A stretch of DNA of 41,567 nt from Clostridia bacterium (GTDB taxonomy: Bacteria; Bacillota; Clostridia; RGIG7378), in the NCBI GenBank assembly GCA_017559445.1, contig JAFYSJ010000013.1, positions 1-41,567 on the forward strand. Reading direction: 5' to 3'. Made by a program: the position numbers and the translations under genes. The number at the start of each line of letters is the position of its first letter. Positions within the stretch are counted from its first letter, which is position 1. A model generated the notes under the pieces. That model saw only the letters and a list, made by a program, of their open reading frames with translations. It ran no database searches and had not been told where the DNA came from. This document shows, piece after piece, positions 8,205-15,967 of this stretch.

Positions 8205-10149
8205 AATGAGACCCGGCCCAGGTGGCCCTGGAGGCGGACCTGGTAGAAGAGGACCTGGCGTTATTCCTCCTGGAACTAAGATTGATGGCAAGACAGTTAA
8301 GAGATTGTTGGCCTACGTTGGCCGCAACAAGGTACTGTTGGCTATTGTAGTTATTTGTATCATCCTTAGCTCTGCAGCATCTGTTGCAGGCGGCTTGTTT
8401 ACACAGGTTTTGGTAGATGACTACATCTCCCCCATGTTACTCACATATGTACCTGGAGCAGAGGCAGCTGGATTCTTTAACGGCTTACTCAAGGCTATTT
8501 TGTTCATGGCCATGATCTACGCAGTTACTGTTTCCATGACATTCACATACAACTGGCTCATGGTTAGAGTTGCTCACAACACTTTGAGGCAGATTCGTAA
8601 TGACATGTTCGAAAAGATGCAGACTTTGCCCGTTCGTTACTTCGATGCCAACCCACGTGGTGACATTATGAGCCGTTTCACCAACGACGCTGACACATTG
8701 AGACAGATGATCACACAGAGTTTGCCCTCTGCAGTATCCTCTATCATCACCGTTGTGGCTGTGTTCTTTGGAATGTTGAGCATTAATATTCCTTTGACTG
8801 CTTTCGTTCTGTTGTTCGTTCTTGCTACAACAACTTTGACAAAGCCAATTGCCAAGAACAGTGCAAAATACTTTGTTAAGCATCAGGGAGCACTTGGTGC
8901 AGTTAACGGAAACATTGAAGAAATCATCAACGGACAGAAGGTTGTTAAGGTTTTCTGTCACGAGGATGCTGCTAAGGAAGAGTTCGACAAGTTAAACGAC
9001 GAATTGGAGCACAACGCATATAGTGCAAATAAGTTTGCAAACATTTTCTTCCCCATCATGGGTAACTTCGGCAACGTTTTGTACGTAATGGTTGCTTTCT
9101 TGGGTGGATTCATGGCTATTAAGTGGAACGCTGTTTCCTTGGGTGCTGTAGTATCCTTCTTGGGACTTTCTAGAAGCTTCGCAATGCCTATTAACCACTT
9201 GTCCCAGCAGATTAGCTCCGTTGTTATGGCTTTGGCTGGTGCATCTCGTATCTTTGAGCTCATGGATCAGGAGCCTGAGTCAGACGAGGGTTACGTTACT
9301 TTGGTTAATGTGACTTACGACGAGGATGGAAACATTCATGAGACTGATACAAAGACTGGTCACTGGGCATGGAGACATCCTCACCAGTCCACAGGCGAAG
9401 TTACTTACACACCATTGGCTGGTGACATCCGCATGCACGAAGTAGACTTTGGCTATGTGCCAGAAAAGCAGGTTCTCTACGATATTTCCTTGTATGCTGA
9501 GCCTGGCCAGAAGGTTGCTTTCGTAGGTGCTACAGGTGCTGGTAAGACAACAATCACAAACTTGCTCAACCGCTTCTACGATATCGCAGACGGCAAGGTA
9601 AGGTACGATGGCATTAACATCAACAAAATTAAAAAGGACGACCTCAGAAAGTCCTTAGGTATGGTTTTACAGGATGTTAACTTGTTCACAGGTACTGTAA
9701 TGGACAACATTCGTTACGGTAGATTGGATGCAACAGATGAGGAGTGTATTGAAGCCGCAAAGCTTGCACACGCACATGACTTTATCGAATTGTTGCCCGA
9801 GGGTTACAACACCATGCTCACCAGCAACGGTAACAACTTGTCCCAGGGTCAGAGACAGCTCCTGTCCATTGCTAGAGTTGCTGTAGCAGATCCACCAGTT
9901 ATGATTTTGGACGAGGCTACTTCCTCCATCGACACACGTACTGAGGCAATTGTACAGCGTGGTATGGATAACTTGATGAAGGGACGTACAGTATTTGTAA
10001 TTGCACACCGCCTGTCCACAGTACAGAACTCCGATGTAATTATGGTATTGGATCAGGGTCACATCATCGAGCGTGGTTCCCACGATAGCTTGATTGCCGA
10101 AAAGGGTAACTACTATAAGTTGTATACTGGAGCATTTGAATTAGAGTAA
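8197..10149 (+). CDS. ABC exporter half-transporter, catalytic partner
   Basis: 650 residues. A Gly/Pro/Arg-rich cytosolic N-terminus (RPGPGGPGGGPGRRGPG) precedes the six-helix exporter domain and a nucleotide-binding domain. Walker A is GATGAGKTT, Walker B is MILDEATS with the catalytic Glu, and the H-loop is IAHRLST, so this subunit carries the hydrolytic residues. Its signature is LSQGQ rather than LSGGQ, which fits pairing with the degenerate site of the first subunit. The ATG at 8197 is chosen because GGGAGG lies eight bases upstream; the in-frame GTG at 8188 overlaps that site. A strong terminator follows. Confidence 0.93.
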   Translation: MSRMRPGPGGPGGGPGRRGPGVIPPGTKIDGKTVKRLLAYVGRNKVLLAIVVICIILSSAASVAGGLFTQVLVDDYISPMLLTYVPGAEAAGFFNGLLKAILFMAMIYAVTVSMTFTYNWLMVRVAHNTLRQIRNDMFEKMQTLPVRYFDANPRGDIMSRFTNDADTLRQMITQSLPSAVSSIITVVAVFFGMLSINIPLTAFVLLFVLATTTLTKPIAKNSAKYFVKHQGALGAVNGNIEEIINGQKVVKVFCHEDAAKEEFDKLNDELEHNAYSANKFANIFFPIMGNFGNVLYVMVAFLGGFMAIKWNAVSLGAVVSFLGLSRSFAMPINHLSQQISSVVMALAGASRIFELMDQEPESDEGYVTLVNVTYDEDGNIHETDTKTGHWAWRHPHQSTGEVTYTPLAGDIRMHEVDFGYVPEKQVLYDISLYAEPGQKVAFVGATGAGKTTITNLLNRFYDIADGKVRYDGININKIKKDDLRKSLGMVLQDVNLFTGTVMDNIRYGRLDATDEECIEAAKLAHAHDFIELLPEGYNTMLTSNGNNLSQGQRQLLSIARVAVADPPVMILDEATSSIDTRTEAIVQRGMDNLMKGRTVFVIAHRLSTVQNSDVIMVLDQGHIIERGSHDSLIAEKGNYYKLYTGAFELE

Positions 10150-10150
10150 G

Positions 10151-10178
10151 AAAAAGGTCGCGGAAGCGGCCTTTTTTT
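10151..10178 (+). terminator. Intrinsic terminator of the ABC exporter operon
   Basis: Stem AAAGGTCGC / GCGGCCTTT with a GGAA loop (one G-T pair), followed by a run of seven T, beginning two bases after the stop codon. The end of the T-run merges into the first copy of the 36-bp repeat. Confidence 0.88.
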
Positions 10179-10289
10179 AGTGTTTATTCATTACTTTTGA
10201 ACGACTAAAAGATGCTGCGCATCTAGTGTTTGGTGTTTAGTGTTGAGTGTTTAGTGTTGATTCATTACTTTTGAACGACCAAAAGTAAT
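10176..10289. repeat. Paired 36-bp direct repeat and long perfect stem-loop
   Basis: Bases 10176-10211 and 10250-10285 are direct repeats with two mismatches; both contain ATTCATTACTTTTGAACGA. The second copy continues into a perfect 10-bp inverted repeat, ATTACTTTTG (10264-10273) and CAAAAGTAAT (10280-10289), with loop AACGAC. Between the copies lie GATGC-TGC-GCATC (10211-10223) and the phrase CTAGTGTTTGGTGTTTAGTG, which has an exact inverted copy at 3829-3848. This block seems to be the left part of the hairpin-array element. No gene is seen. Confidence 0.75.
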
Positions 10290-10325
10290 CAAAAGTCGCC
10301 CGCTACTTCCGAAGCGCGGGAGGCA

Positions 10326-10690
10326 CGGTTCACTAGCAACGCAGTTGCGGCCTACTAACGAGCTTTGCTCGTGGCTCACTAGGACCGAAGGTCCGGTTCA
10401 CTAGCACCTGCGGTGCGGTTACTAGCAAGCTCTGCTTGCGGCTCACTAGCCGAAGGCGGCCTACTAACGAGCTCTGCTCGTGGCCTACTAGCCAAAGGCG
10501 GCTCACTAGCAACGCAGTTGCGATCACTAGCAAGCTTTGCTTGCGCAGCGGTTCACTAGCAACGCAGTTGCGGCCTACTAACGAGCTTTGCTCGTGGCTC
10601 ACTAGGACCGAAGGTCCGGTTCACTAGCACCTGCGGTGCGGTTACTAGCAAGCTTTGCTTGCGCAGCGGTTCACTAACGAGCTCTATAAT
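10326..10690. repeat. Array of about 15 distinct mini-hairpins with a conserved CACTA/TACTA spacer
   Basis: Every 20-24 bp there is a perfect inverted repeat with a three-base loop, preceded by CACTA or TACTA and usually followed by GG plus Y. Stems include GCAAC/GTTGC, ACGAGC/GCTCGT, GGACC/GGTCC, GCACC/GGTGC, GCAAGC/GCTTGC and GCC/GGC. Loops are GCA, TTT, TCT, GAA, TGC or AAA. The start coordinates of the 15 palindromes are 10336, 10358, 10382, 10404, 10425, 10449, 10467, 10491, 10509, 10530, 10559, 10581, 10605, 10627 and 10648. A sixteenth unit at 10677 is cut after its left arm. The stem sequence varies but complementarity is kept, so the structure is what is conserved. It is not a CRISPR array: there are no constant long repeats with unique spacers. 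Confidence 0.85.
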
Positions 10691-10781
10691 GCGAACTGCA
10701 TATTTTCTAATTTTATGCTATAATTCGACTATATCATTGGATGTCGGTCCATTTTTATCACAAACATTAAGAAAGGAACAA

Positions 10782-12440
10782 ATGAAGATCACCGACACAT
10801 CTTTATTAATTACTTTTATGATCTGTTCTAATTGCGGAAACAATTATTCCGAAGAAACAAATTCTTGCCCACAGTGTGGAACAGCAGTAGCAGTTGAGGA
10901 GACATCTGCTCCAGTTAACGAAGCAGCTCCTGATAAGAAGTCCAAGAAGCTTGTTTTCATCATTGCAGCTGTTGTTTTTGCCCTTATTCTTGGCATTATC
11001 GTTACAGTATGCGTTGCTGCATCTTCTGACAAGGGCTTTATCCTTTACACAACAGAGGATGAACTCTTTATTGCACACGGCAAGAGCTATAAGCCAGTTC
11101 TCGCTTTCGATGATAAGTACGAGTTGACAAACCTCTATGGTATTAATAGCGATGGTTCTAAGTTCTTGGTTGAGGACGAGGATGGCGCACTCTACTTCTT
11201 GGATACAAATAGCAAGAAGGCTCCAGTTAAGCTTTCCAGTGACTACTCCATGGCAATTCCCAGCGAGGACTTCAAGGTTATTACATACGTAAAGGACAAC
11301 GCTCTTTACCAGTGTAATGCTAAGGGTAACCCAGTTAAGGGCGAGAAGAAGATTCAGAGCAAGGTTAAGGAAATCAAGGTTATTTCCAGAGACAGCAACA
11401 TTATTTACTACTCCAACATGGACGGTGACCTTTACGTTAAAGTTGGCCGCAAGGACGCTCAGCTCGTTTGCCTCGTAGATGACTACAAGACAATCTACGG
11501 CACAACAGATGACTTTAAGACTATTTACTACGTAACAGACGATGGCGAGCTTTATGCTAAGACTATCGGCAAGGACGCTGTTAAGATCACAGAGGATGTA
11601 GTTTCTAAGTACGGTTTCAGCTCCCCTGATTCCTACTATACATCTGTTACAGATGGTACTTTCTACGTTATTACATGTGAAGCAGTTTCTTGCGATGAAA
11701 CAATTGGCGACTATCCACCAGTAAAGTCCTCTCTTTGCTACATTAACGGTACTAAGTGCACAGTAGTTTCTGAGGATCTTGCAATTGGAAACTCTTCCAG
11801 CTTCTACCTTTCTGAGGATGGTGATTCTGGCGTATTGGCATTCACAAGCTTCGATTCCGAAGAGTACGAAGTTTACATGGTAGTTGGCAACAAGTGTACA
11901 CTTTGGGACGAGGATATCACATCCATTTACGATGTATCTGACGATGGTAAGTATGTTTACTACACAGACCACATTGACGAGAACAACGTTGGTGATTTGT
12001 ACCGTGCTAAGATTTCTGCTAAGCCTGCAAAGGGCAACTTGGTAGATGAAGATGTTCGCAACGTAAGAATTTTGGCAAACGGCAAGGCTCTCTACTTCAA
12101 GGACGTTGACGATGATAACCACGGCGACCTTTACTTGGATGGCAAGTTCATTGCAGAGAACGTATACACAAGCAAGGTTACATACCACAAAGATTCTGAG
12201 AAGTTTGTTTTCTTCACAGATTACAACACTGAGAAGACACGCGGAACTCTCTGCCAGTACTCCGGCAAGGTTAAGACAATTGCTGAGGATGTATACACAG
12301 CATCTTATACAACAGATGGTCTTGTTTGCTACATGACAGATTATAAGGACGGCGAGGGCACTCTCCATGTTTCCAACAAGAAGAAGGCAATTGCTGAAGA
12401 AGTTACATATTTCTTGACTTCTTTGTCCTTGGAGCGCTAA
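10782..12440 (+). CDS. Zinc-ribbon membrane protein with propeller-like repeats
   Basis: 552 residues. A cytosolic N-terminal zinc ribbon (CSNCG...CPQCG) and an acidic linker lead to one transmembrane helix (VFIIAAVVFALILGIIVTV). A long outside region follows, rich in Asp, Tyr and Lys, with repeated strands of the form DGxLYxK/xIxYYxxDG. That pattern resembles DUF5050 or six- to eight-bladed beta-propeller repeats. I chose the ATG at 10782, which has AAGGAAC upstream; initiation at 10818, directly before the zinc ribbon, is possible. Codon use is strongly biased (GTT, AAG, ACA), suggesting high expression. Function unknown; ligand sensing or wall binding would be guesses. It is monocistronic, with a terminator after it and the hairpin array before it. 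Confidence 0.75.
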   Translation: MKITDTSLLITFMICSNCGNNYSEETNSCPQCGTAVAVEETSAPVNEAAPDKKSKKLVFIIAAVVFALILGIIVTVCVAASSDKGFILYTTEDELFIAHGKSYKPVLAFDDKYELTNLYGINSDGSKFLVEDEDGALYFLDTNSKKAPVKLSSDYSMAIPSEDFKVITYVKDNALYQCNAKGNPVKGEKKIQSKVKEIKVISRDSNIIYYSNMDGDLYVKVGRKDAQLVCLVDDYKTIYGTTDDFKTIYYVTDDGELYAKTIGKDAVKITEDVVSKYGFSSPDSYYTSVTDGTFYVITCEAVSCDETIGDYPPVKSSLCYINGTKCTVVSEDLAIGNSSSFYLSEDGDSGVLAFTSFDSEEYEVYMVVGNKCTLWDEDITSIYDVSDDGKYVYYTDHIDENNVGDLYRAKISAKPAKGNLVDEDVRNVRILANGKALYFKDVDDDNHGDLYLDGKFIAENVYTSKVTYHKDSEKFVFFTDYNTEKTRGTLCQYSGKVKTIAEDVYTASYTTDGLVCYMTDYKDGEGTLHVSNKKKAIAEEVTYFLTSLSLER

Positions 12441-12467
12441 TTTAGGAAAAATAGTATAAAATAAAGT

Positions 12468-12498
12468 GAAAATGCGTCGGATTTCCGGCGCATTTTTG
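12468..12498 (+). terminator. Intrinsic terminator after the zinc-ribbon gene
   Basis: Stem AAAATGCGTCGG / CCGGCGCATTTT with an ATTT loop and one mismatched or wobble position, followed by T residues. It lies about 30 bp after the stop codon. Confidence 0.85.
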
Positions 12499-12500
12499 TC

Positions 12501-12529
12501 TTGTAATATCTTTCAACCTTTGGTATAAT
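12501..12529 (+). promoter_or_regulatory. Promoter of the tRNA-Pro gene
   Basis: TTGTAA (12501-12506) and TATAAT (12524-12529) are separated by exactly 17 bp. The -10 element lies 13 bp before the mature tRNA 5' end. Confidence 0.65.
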
Positions 12530-12542
12530 CCCATAGTGCCGT

Positions 12543-12618
12543 CGGGGTGTGGCTCAGTTGGTAGAGCGCTTGGTTTGGGACCAAGATGCCGCAGGTTCGA
12601 ATCCTGTCACTCCGACCA
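12543..12618 (+). tRNA. tRNA-Pro (anticodon TGG)
   Basis: 76 nt with an encoded CCA. The acceptor stem CGGGGTG pairs with CACTCCG (one G-T pair), the discriminator is A, and the TpsiC arm is GCAGG-TTCGAAT-CCTGT. The anticodon stem CTTGG/CCAAG encloses the loop TTTGGGA, giving anticodon TGG. The D arm contains GGCTCAGTTGGTAGAGC. Proline decoding follows directly from the anticodon. Confidence 0.96.
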
Positions 12619-12620
12619 TA

Positions 12621-12657
12621 TAAATCACCTGTGTCAAATGACACGGGTGATTTTTTT
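12621..12657 (+). terminator. Intrinsic terminator after tRNA-Pro
   Basis: Stem AAATCACCTGTGTC / GACACGGGTGATTT with loop AAAT and one T-G pair, followed by seven T. It begins three bases after the tRNA CCA end. The following stretch to 12878 (about 220 bp) contains a possible promoter (TTAAAC at 12664, TATAAT at 12687, 17-bp spacing) but no gene that I can support. Confidence 0.9.
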
Positions 12658-12878
12658 ATTTTCTTAAACATAATACCTTTTACTGATATAATGTCTTTAA
12701 TCACTCAAAAAACTATTAGGATTGCTCGGTGAAACGTATGATTCCAGGAATTGCAGAAAACATCTACAAAAGATGCTCGAAATTTCTATAATTCATATAC
12801 AAATCCAAACTAGTCTTGGAATAACTCCACACATTTCTGCATAAACTCTTAAGACTGACATCTAAGAGAGGTATGCGC

Positions 12879-13403
12879 ATGAAACTAAACATCTCCCTGT
12901 GGCAGATAGTTGGCTTTACAATAACCTTATTTGCCGGAACTCTGTTGCACTTTGTTTATGAATGGTCCAAGGACAACATTTTAGTTGCCCCGTTCTCTGC
13001 CGTGAATGAATCCACTTGGGAACACATGAAGCTTCTTTTTGTGCCGCTTTTTGTCTTCGCCATAATTCAAAGCAGATACTTTGTTGAATATAATAACTTT
13101 TAGTGCATAAAACTTGTTGGCATATTAGTTGGCATCACCCTTATCCCTGTGCTCTTTTACACATATAGCGGCATACTTGGCAAAACATACGACTGGGTTA
13201 ATATCACCTTGTTTGTTGTTGCTGCAGCTGCTTCTTTTTATACAGAATTTCGCCTATTTAGAAGCCAGAGCCTTACATGTCAGCATCCTTGGATCGCATT
13301 TGCTACCCTTTGCATCATAGGAATTGTCTTTATCGTACTAACTTTTGTTCCACCACATATTCCTTTATTCCAAGATCCTGTTAAGGGAGGATATGGAGCA
13401 TAA
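12879..13403 (+). pseudogene. DUF6512-like membrane protein gene with an internal stop
   Basis: One continuous reading frame of 174 codons is interrupted only by TAG at 13101-13103 (codon 75). The N-terminal half has a helix and the segment NESTWEHMKLLF, which I recall from DUF6512 membrane proteins. The second half is in the same frame and carries three more hydrophobic helices. Around the stop the reading is NNF-stop-CIKLVGILVG. A one-base change from TGG (Trp), which fits the hydrophobic context, would restore it. No frameshift or deletion is seen, so it is a very recent nonsense mutation, a sequencing error or, less likely, readthrough. The start at 12879 is supported by GAGAGG seven bases upstream. 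Confidence 0.75.
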
Positions 13404-13405
13404 AT

Positions 13406-13433
13406 AAAGTCCTAGCCACTCGACTAGGACTTT
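13406..13433. terminator. Bidirectional terminator between convergent genes
   Basis: Perfect stem AAAGTCCTAG / CTAGGACTTT with loop CCACTCGA. It lies between the DUF6512-like gene (plus) and the flavin reductase-like gene (minus) and has A residues on one side and T residues on the other, so it can serve both. Confidence 0.85.
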
Positions 13434-13437
13434 CGTC

Positions 13438-14361
13438 TTACTTATTCTTTTCTTTAGCACGCTTGTCGTTGATGATCTGCATGTGCTCTGGTGTGATTAA
13501 ATCCACATTATTTTCCTTTGCCCACGCAACGCAACCCTTGAGAACAACTGGAAGGAACACTCTTGGAACTCCCAAAATTGTCTGGAGTGCCTCGTCTGTG
13601 AACTTTACCTTATCGTCTACTCTATCTGCTGCGTATCTAACGGACTCCAAAGATGCCTGTCTAACCTGCAGAAGCTCTGCACGCATCTTGGTCTTACGAT
13701 GGAACCAGAAGTTTTTGCTATCTCTATAGCCGTAATCAACTGGCAATGGTGGGAAATCCTTGGCCTTTACTCCGTTGATAATTGCGTTTCTATACTTTTC
13801 CTTCATGAGGATTTTGTCCACCTTGAGGATGAAATGAGCGCCAAACTTAGATGTGATACCATTAAAATCATGGTAAGGTCCCTCATAACCATTGAGCTCA
13901 CCGGGCAAATCCTTATCTGCTCCGTCCAATTCACGCACCCATGTACACTCGATGGCCTGGATGGCATCTGTGAGAACCATGGGTCTAGCCTCACCTGTCT
14001 CCTCCTCAAGCAAACTCTTTTCTAACTTAAAGTTGCACTTGGGCATCTTCTCAGAAGGCTTATCTCCTGGCCAAGAAAGCTTAACTGCCTCCTTGAATGA
14101 ACTTGGTTTGTCGTCGATAAAATTAAGTGTGCACTTGCCGTTGCGCAAAATATTCTGAGCTGTGTTAGATGAATTTCTGCAACAAAGAAGCATTGCATAA
14201 TATTCCTTGCCTGCAACATAGTAAGGTTGAACCAAGGAATAAGGACCTAAGTTCGTTGAACCATCCTCGCACAGTGTGCTAATGATAACTGTGGGCATGG
14301 GGAAATACAAAGATGTCTGATAGAAATTATCTACGATTCTGAGATTCTGAAAACTGCTCAT
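13438..14361 (-). CDS. Flavin reductase-like flavoprotein with a C-terminal helical domain
   Basis: 307 residues. The N-terminal half is a flavin reductase-like split-barrel domain: a FPMPTVIISTLCEDGSTNLGPYS start, then CCRNSSNTAQNILRNGKCTLNF, the usual position of FMN-contacting residues. A C-terminal segment (TDEALQTILGVPRVFLPVVL...AKENNVDLITPEHM) resembles the PCP_red (PF08369) helical domain found at the end of diverse redox proteins; this is a recollection of pattern and needs a profile search. Likely a cytosolic FMN-binding oxidoreductase with unknown substrate. It ends at a bidirectional terminator. Confidence 0.75.
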   Translation of the reverse strand: MSSFQNLRIVDNFYQTSLYFPMPTVIISTLCEDGSTNLGPYSLVQPYYVAGKEYYAMLLCCRNSSNTAQNILRNGKCTLNFIDDKPSSFKEAVKLSWPGDKPSEKMPKCNFKLEKSLLEEETGEARPMVLTDAIQAIECTWVRELDGADKDLPGELNGYEGPYHDFNGITSKFGAHFILKVDKILMKEKYRNAIINGVKAKDFPPLPVDYGYRDSKNFWFHRKTKMRAELLQVRQASLESVRYAADRVDDKVKFTDEALQTILGVPRVFLPVVLKGCVAWAKENNVDLITPEHMQIINDKRAKEKNK

Positions 14362-14408
14362 ATTTCGCTCCTCTAATGTTTGTTATTACACTGAGATTAT
14401 AAGCCTTT

Positions 14409-15080
14409 CTATAACAAAAGGCCAATAAAATACAAAACCAAAAGATGCACTGGATAAAACAAATAGAATGCCCATTGTGCTGCCTTGCTGGAAGTAACCT
14501 TTTTGCCAGAATACAATGCAATGGGAATTATGGAAAACACGGCGTATGATGCAATACCGCCTTTGTACAACACAAACAGCAACAATAAACATGCCAATTG
14601 AATTAGGTTCCTAAACGGAAGTCGACGTGTTAAGCCAAACATTAGAATAACTATCACGCCAAACCATCCATAGTCTCCGCCTAAAAATCTTGCCGCTATG
14701 AGAACTCCACCGACAAGCAAAATTTTAAGCAAGATGCTATTTTTGTTTTTAATAACACTTAAAGCAACAAATCCCAAAAACAAGGTAATCATGACACTAT
14801 TCTTTTGCCAATTCCATTGACCAAATCTCGCCAGATCGTAGGCCAACTCAGAAAGGAAAACACTTATTAGTAATCGCGTTCCGTATTTGCGAGGATTGGA
14901 TGTGTGATAGACCCCCTCTACCAAAAGAAAACAAAATATGGGGAAAGATATGCGACCCACTATCCTAAGGCCTGTGGACTGAATCAATATCACTCCTATG
15001 TGGTCTAAGAGCATAGTTAAACATGCGATTAATTTAAGCGCCTCTTGGGATAGGCCAAACCTTTGTTTCAGTTCGTTCAT
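14409..15080 (-). CDS. TraX family protein
   Basis: 223-residue membrane protein. The opening LSQEALKLIACLTMLLDHIGVIL, with the DHIG motif, and the GRISFPIFCFLLVEG segment are typical of the TraX family. The founding member acetylates the N-terminus of F-pilin, but the many chromosomal homologues in Bacillota have no proven substrate. Eight or nine hydrophobic helices are visible. I chose the ATG at 15080, about ten bases after GAGAGG; an upstream ATG at 15104 is possible. The roughly 140-bp gap to the next gene has one small ACTCG/CGAGT hairpin but no gene. No link with the pilus operon 12 kb away is evident. Confidence 0.8.
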   Translation of the reverse strand: MNELKQRFGLSQEALKLIACLTMLLDHIGVILIQSTGLRIVGRISFPIFCFLLVEGVYHTSNPRKYGTRLLISVFLSELAYDLARFGQWNWQKNSVMITLFLGFVALSVIKNKNSILLKILLVGGVLIAARFLGGDYGWFGVIVILMFGLTRRLPFRNLIQLACLLLLFVLYKGGIASYAVFSIIPIALYSGKKVTSSKAAQWAFYLFYPVHLLVLYFIGLLL

Positions 15081-15222
15081 TAGGGAAATACCTCTCATGA
15101 CCATTAGTGTAAGGGCAAAATTTGCTTTTTAGGGCTGTTTTGTTGTGTTCTCGCACTCGTTGTCGAGTTTAGTCGGTAACGCTTCCTGAGTTGAGTAACG
15201 AGTTGTAGTGCTGTGTGCACCA

Positions 15223-15945
15223 TTACCCTCTCTTCTTACCTTCCACATATGTAGCTTCGCCAGTTTCTATGCAATATGCTGCAAGATTTCCTCCAAATAC
15301 ACATCCGCAGTCAATGGCAATGTGACCGTTTTCCTGGAACACAAAAGGTTTGTGGTCGTAACGAATATACGCTGTTGGCGTATGACCTGTAACTAAGAAA
15401 ACTCGTCCTCCTGGGAAATATTCCATGTCATAATCCGGTCTCTCCCAAAGCAAGTCCACTGGCTCGTACTCGTCCAATTCCTTAGAAACATCAAATCCTG
15501 CAAGTCCACCATGCACAAGAACGTACAACTTGTCGTCGTGCTCTATGGTTTCGTAATATGATGCATCTTCCAAAAAGCTTAGAACATCTGCTCTTTGACC
15601 ATGGCTTAATTTCTGGAACTTTTCCATGGTGACCTCACCGCCATTTCTAAGCCAAAGGTTCAAATCGGCCATAATATCCTGAGACAAATTTTCAATATTT
15701 TCATCGGAAACTTCCTTAACCAGCTCGCCAAGCACTGCTATGGCCATTGCTTCGTGATTTCCCAAGATCATGGTAACATTGTCGCGCTCCATAAGATCAA
15801 GGAGTACCTTAATAGGCTCAGGTCCGCGATCTACAACATCGCCAAGAACATACAGTTCATCCTCGGGACCAAAGTTAATCTTGCTAAGCAACTCCCTATA
15901 TTGATCATAGCAACCGTGAATATCTGAAATGATATATGTTGACAT
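15223..15945 (-). CDS. Metallophosphoesterase (serine/threonine phosphatase / Ap4A hydrolase-like)
   Basis: 240-residue calcineurin-like phosphoesterase with all the dinuclear metal-site motifs in order: SDIHGC (DxH), GDVVDRG (GDxxDRG), LGNHE (GNHE), VHGG and a late GHTPT. This set is shared by bacteriophage lambda-type protein phosphatases and symmetrical Ap4A hydrolases; the sequence alone does not separate them. Start set at 15945, directly behind GGAGGGG; the longer frame from 16005 overlaps the GNAT gene and is unlikely. It is the third gene of a tight LMW phosphatase/GNAT/phosphatase cluster. Confidence 0.88.
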   Translation of the reverse strand: MSTYIISDIHGCYDQYRELLSKINFGPEDELYVLGDVVDRGPEPIKVLLDLMERDNVTMILGNHEAMAIAVLGELVKEVSDENIENLSQDIMADLNLWLRNGGEVTMEKFQKLSHGQRADVLSFLEDASYYETIEHDDKLYVLVHGGLAGFDVSKELDEYEPVDLLWERPDYDMEYFPGGRVFLVTGHTPTAYIRYDHKPFVFQENGHIAIDCGCVFGGNLAAYCIETGEATYVEGKKRG

Positions 15946-15967
15946 GGTCCCCTCCTTATTTTGAAAT

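Noticed and set aside
10333-10602. 89-residue minus-strand ORF across the hairpin array
   Set aside because: Its repeated Leu/Val/Arg/Ser text simply translates the hairpin units; no ribosome-binding site, and the units are not spaced by multiples of three throughout.
10326-10690. CRISPR array
   Set aside because: The repeating element is a 5- to 9-bp spacer between palindromes; there are no constant 25-40 bp repeats, no unique spacers and no cas genes.
10806-12368. 520-codon open frame opposite the zinc-ribbon protein
   Set aside because: It is an antisense shadow created by the strong codon bias of the real gene; Cys/Val/Asn-rich with no domain or ribosome-binding site.
12513-12704. 63-residue minus-strand ORF with GRSDRIRTCGIL text
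   Set aside because: This is the well-known spurious ORF produced by reading the complement of a tRNA gene, here tRNA-Pro.
12873-13103. Two separate small membrane-protein genes (12873-13103 and 13149-13403)
   Set aside because: They share one frame with a single stop codon between them, and the second lacks its own ribosome-binding site, so I treat them as one broken gene.
15104-15222. Possible small RNA between the TraX and phosphatase genes
   Set aside because: Only one short ACTCG/CGAGT hairpin without a T-run and no promoter was found.
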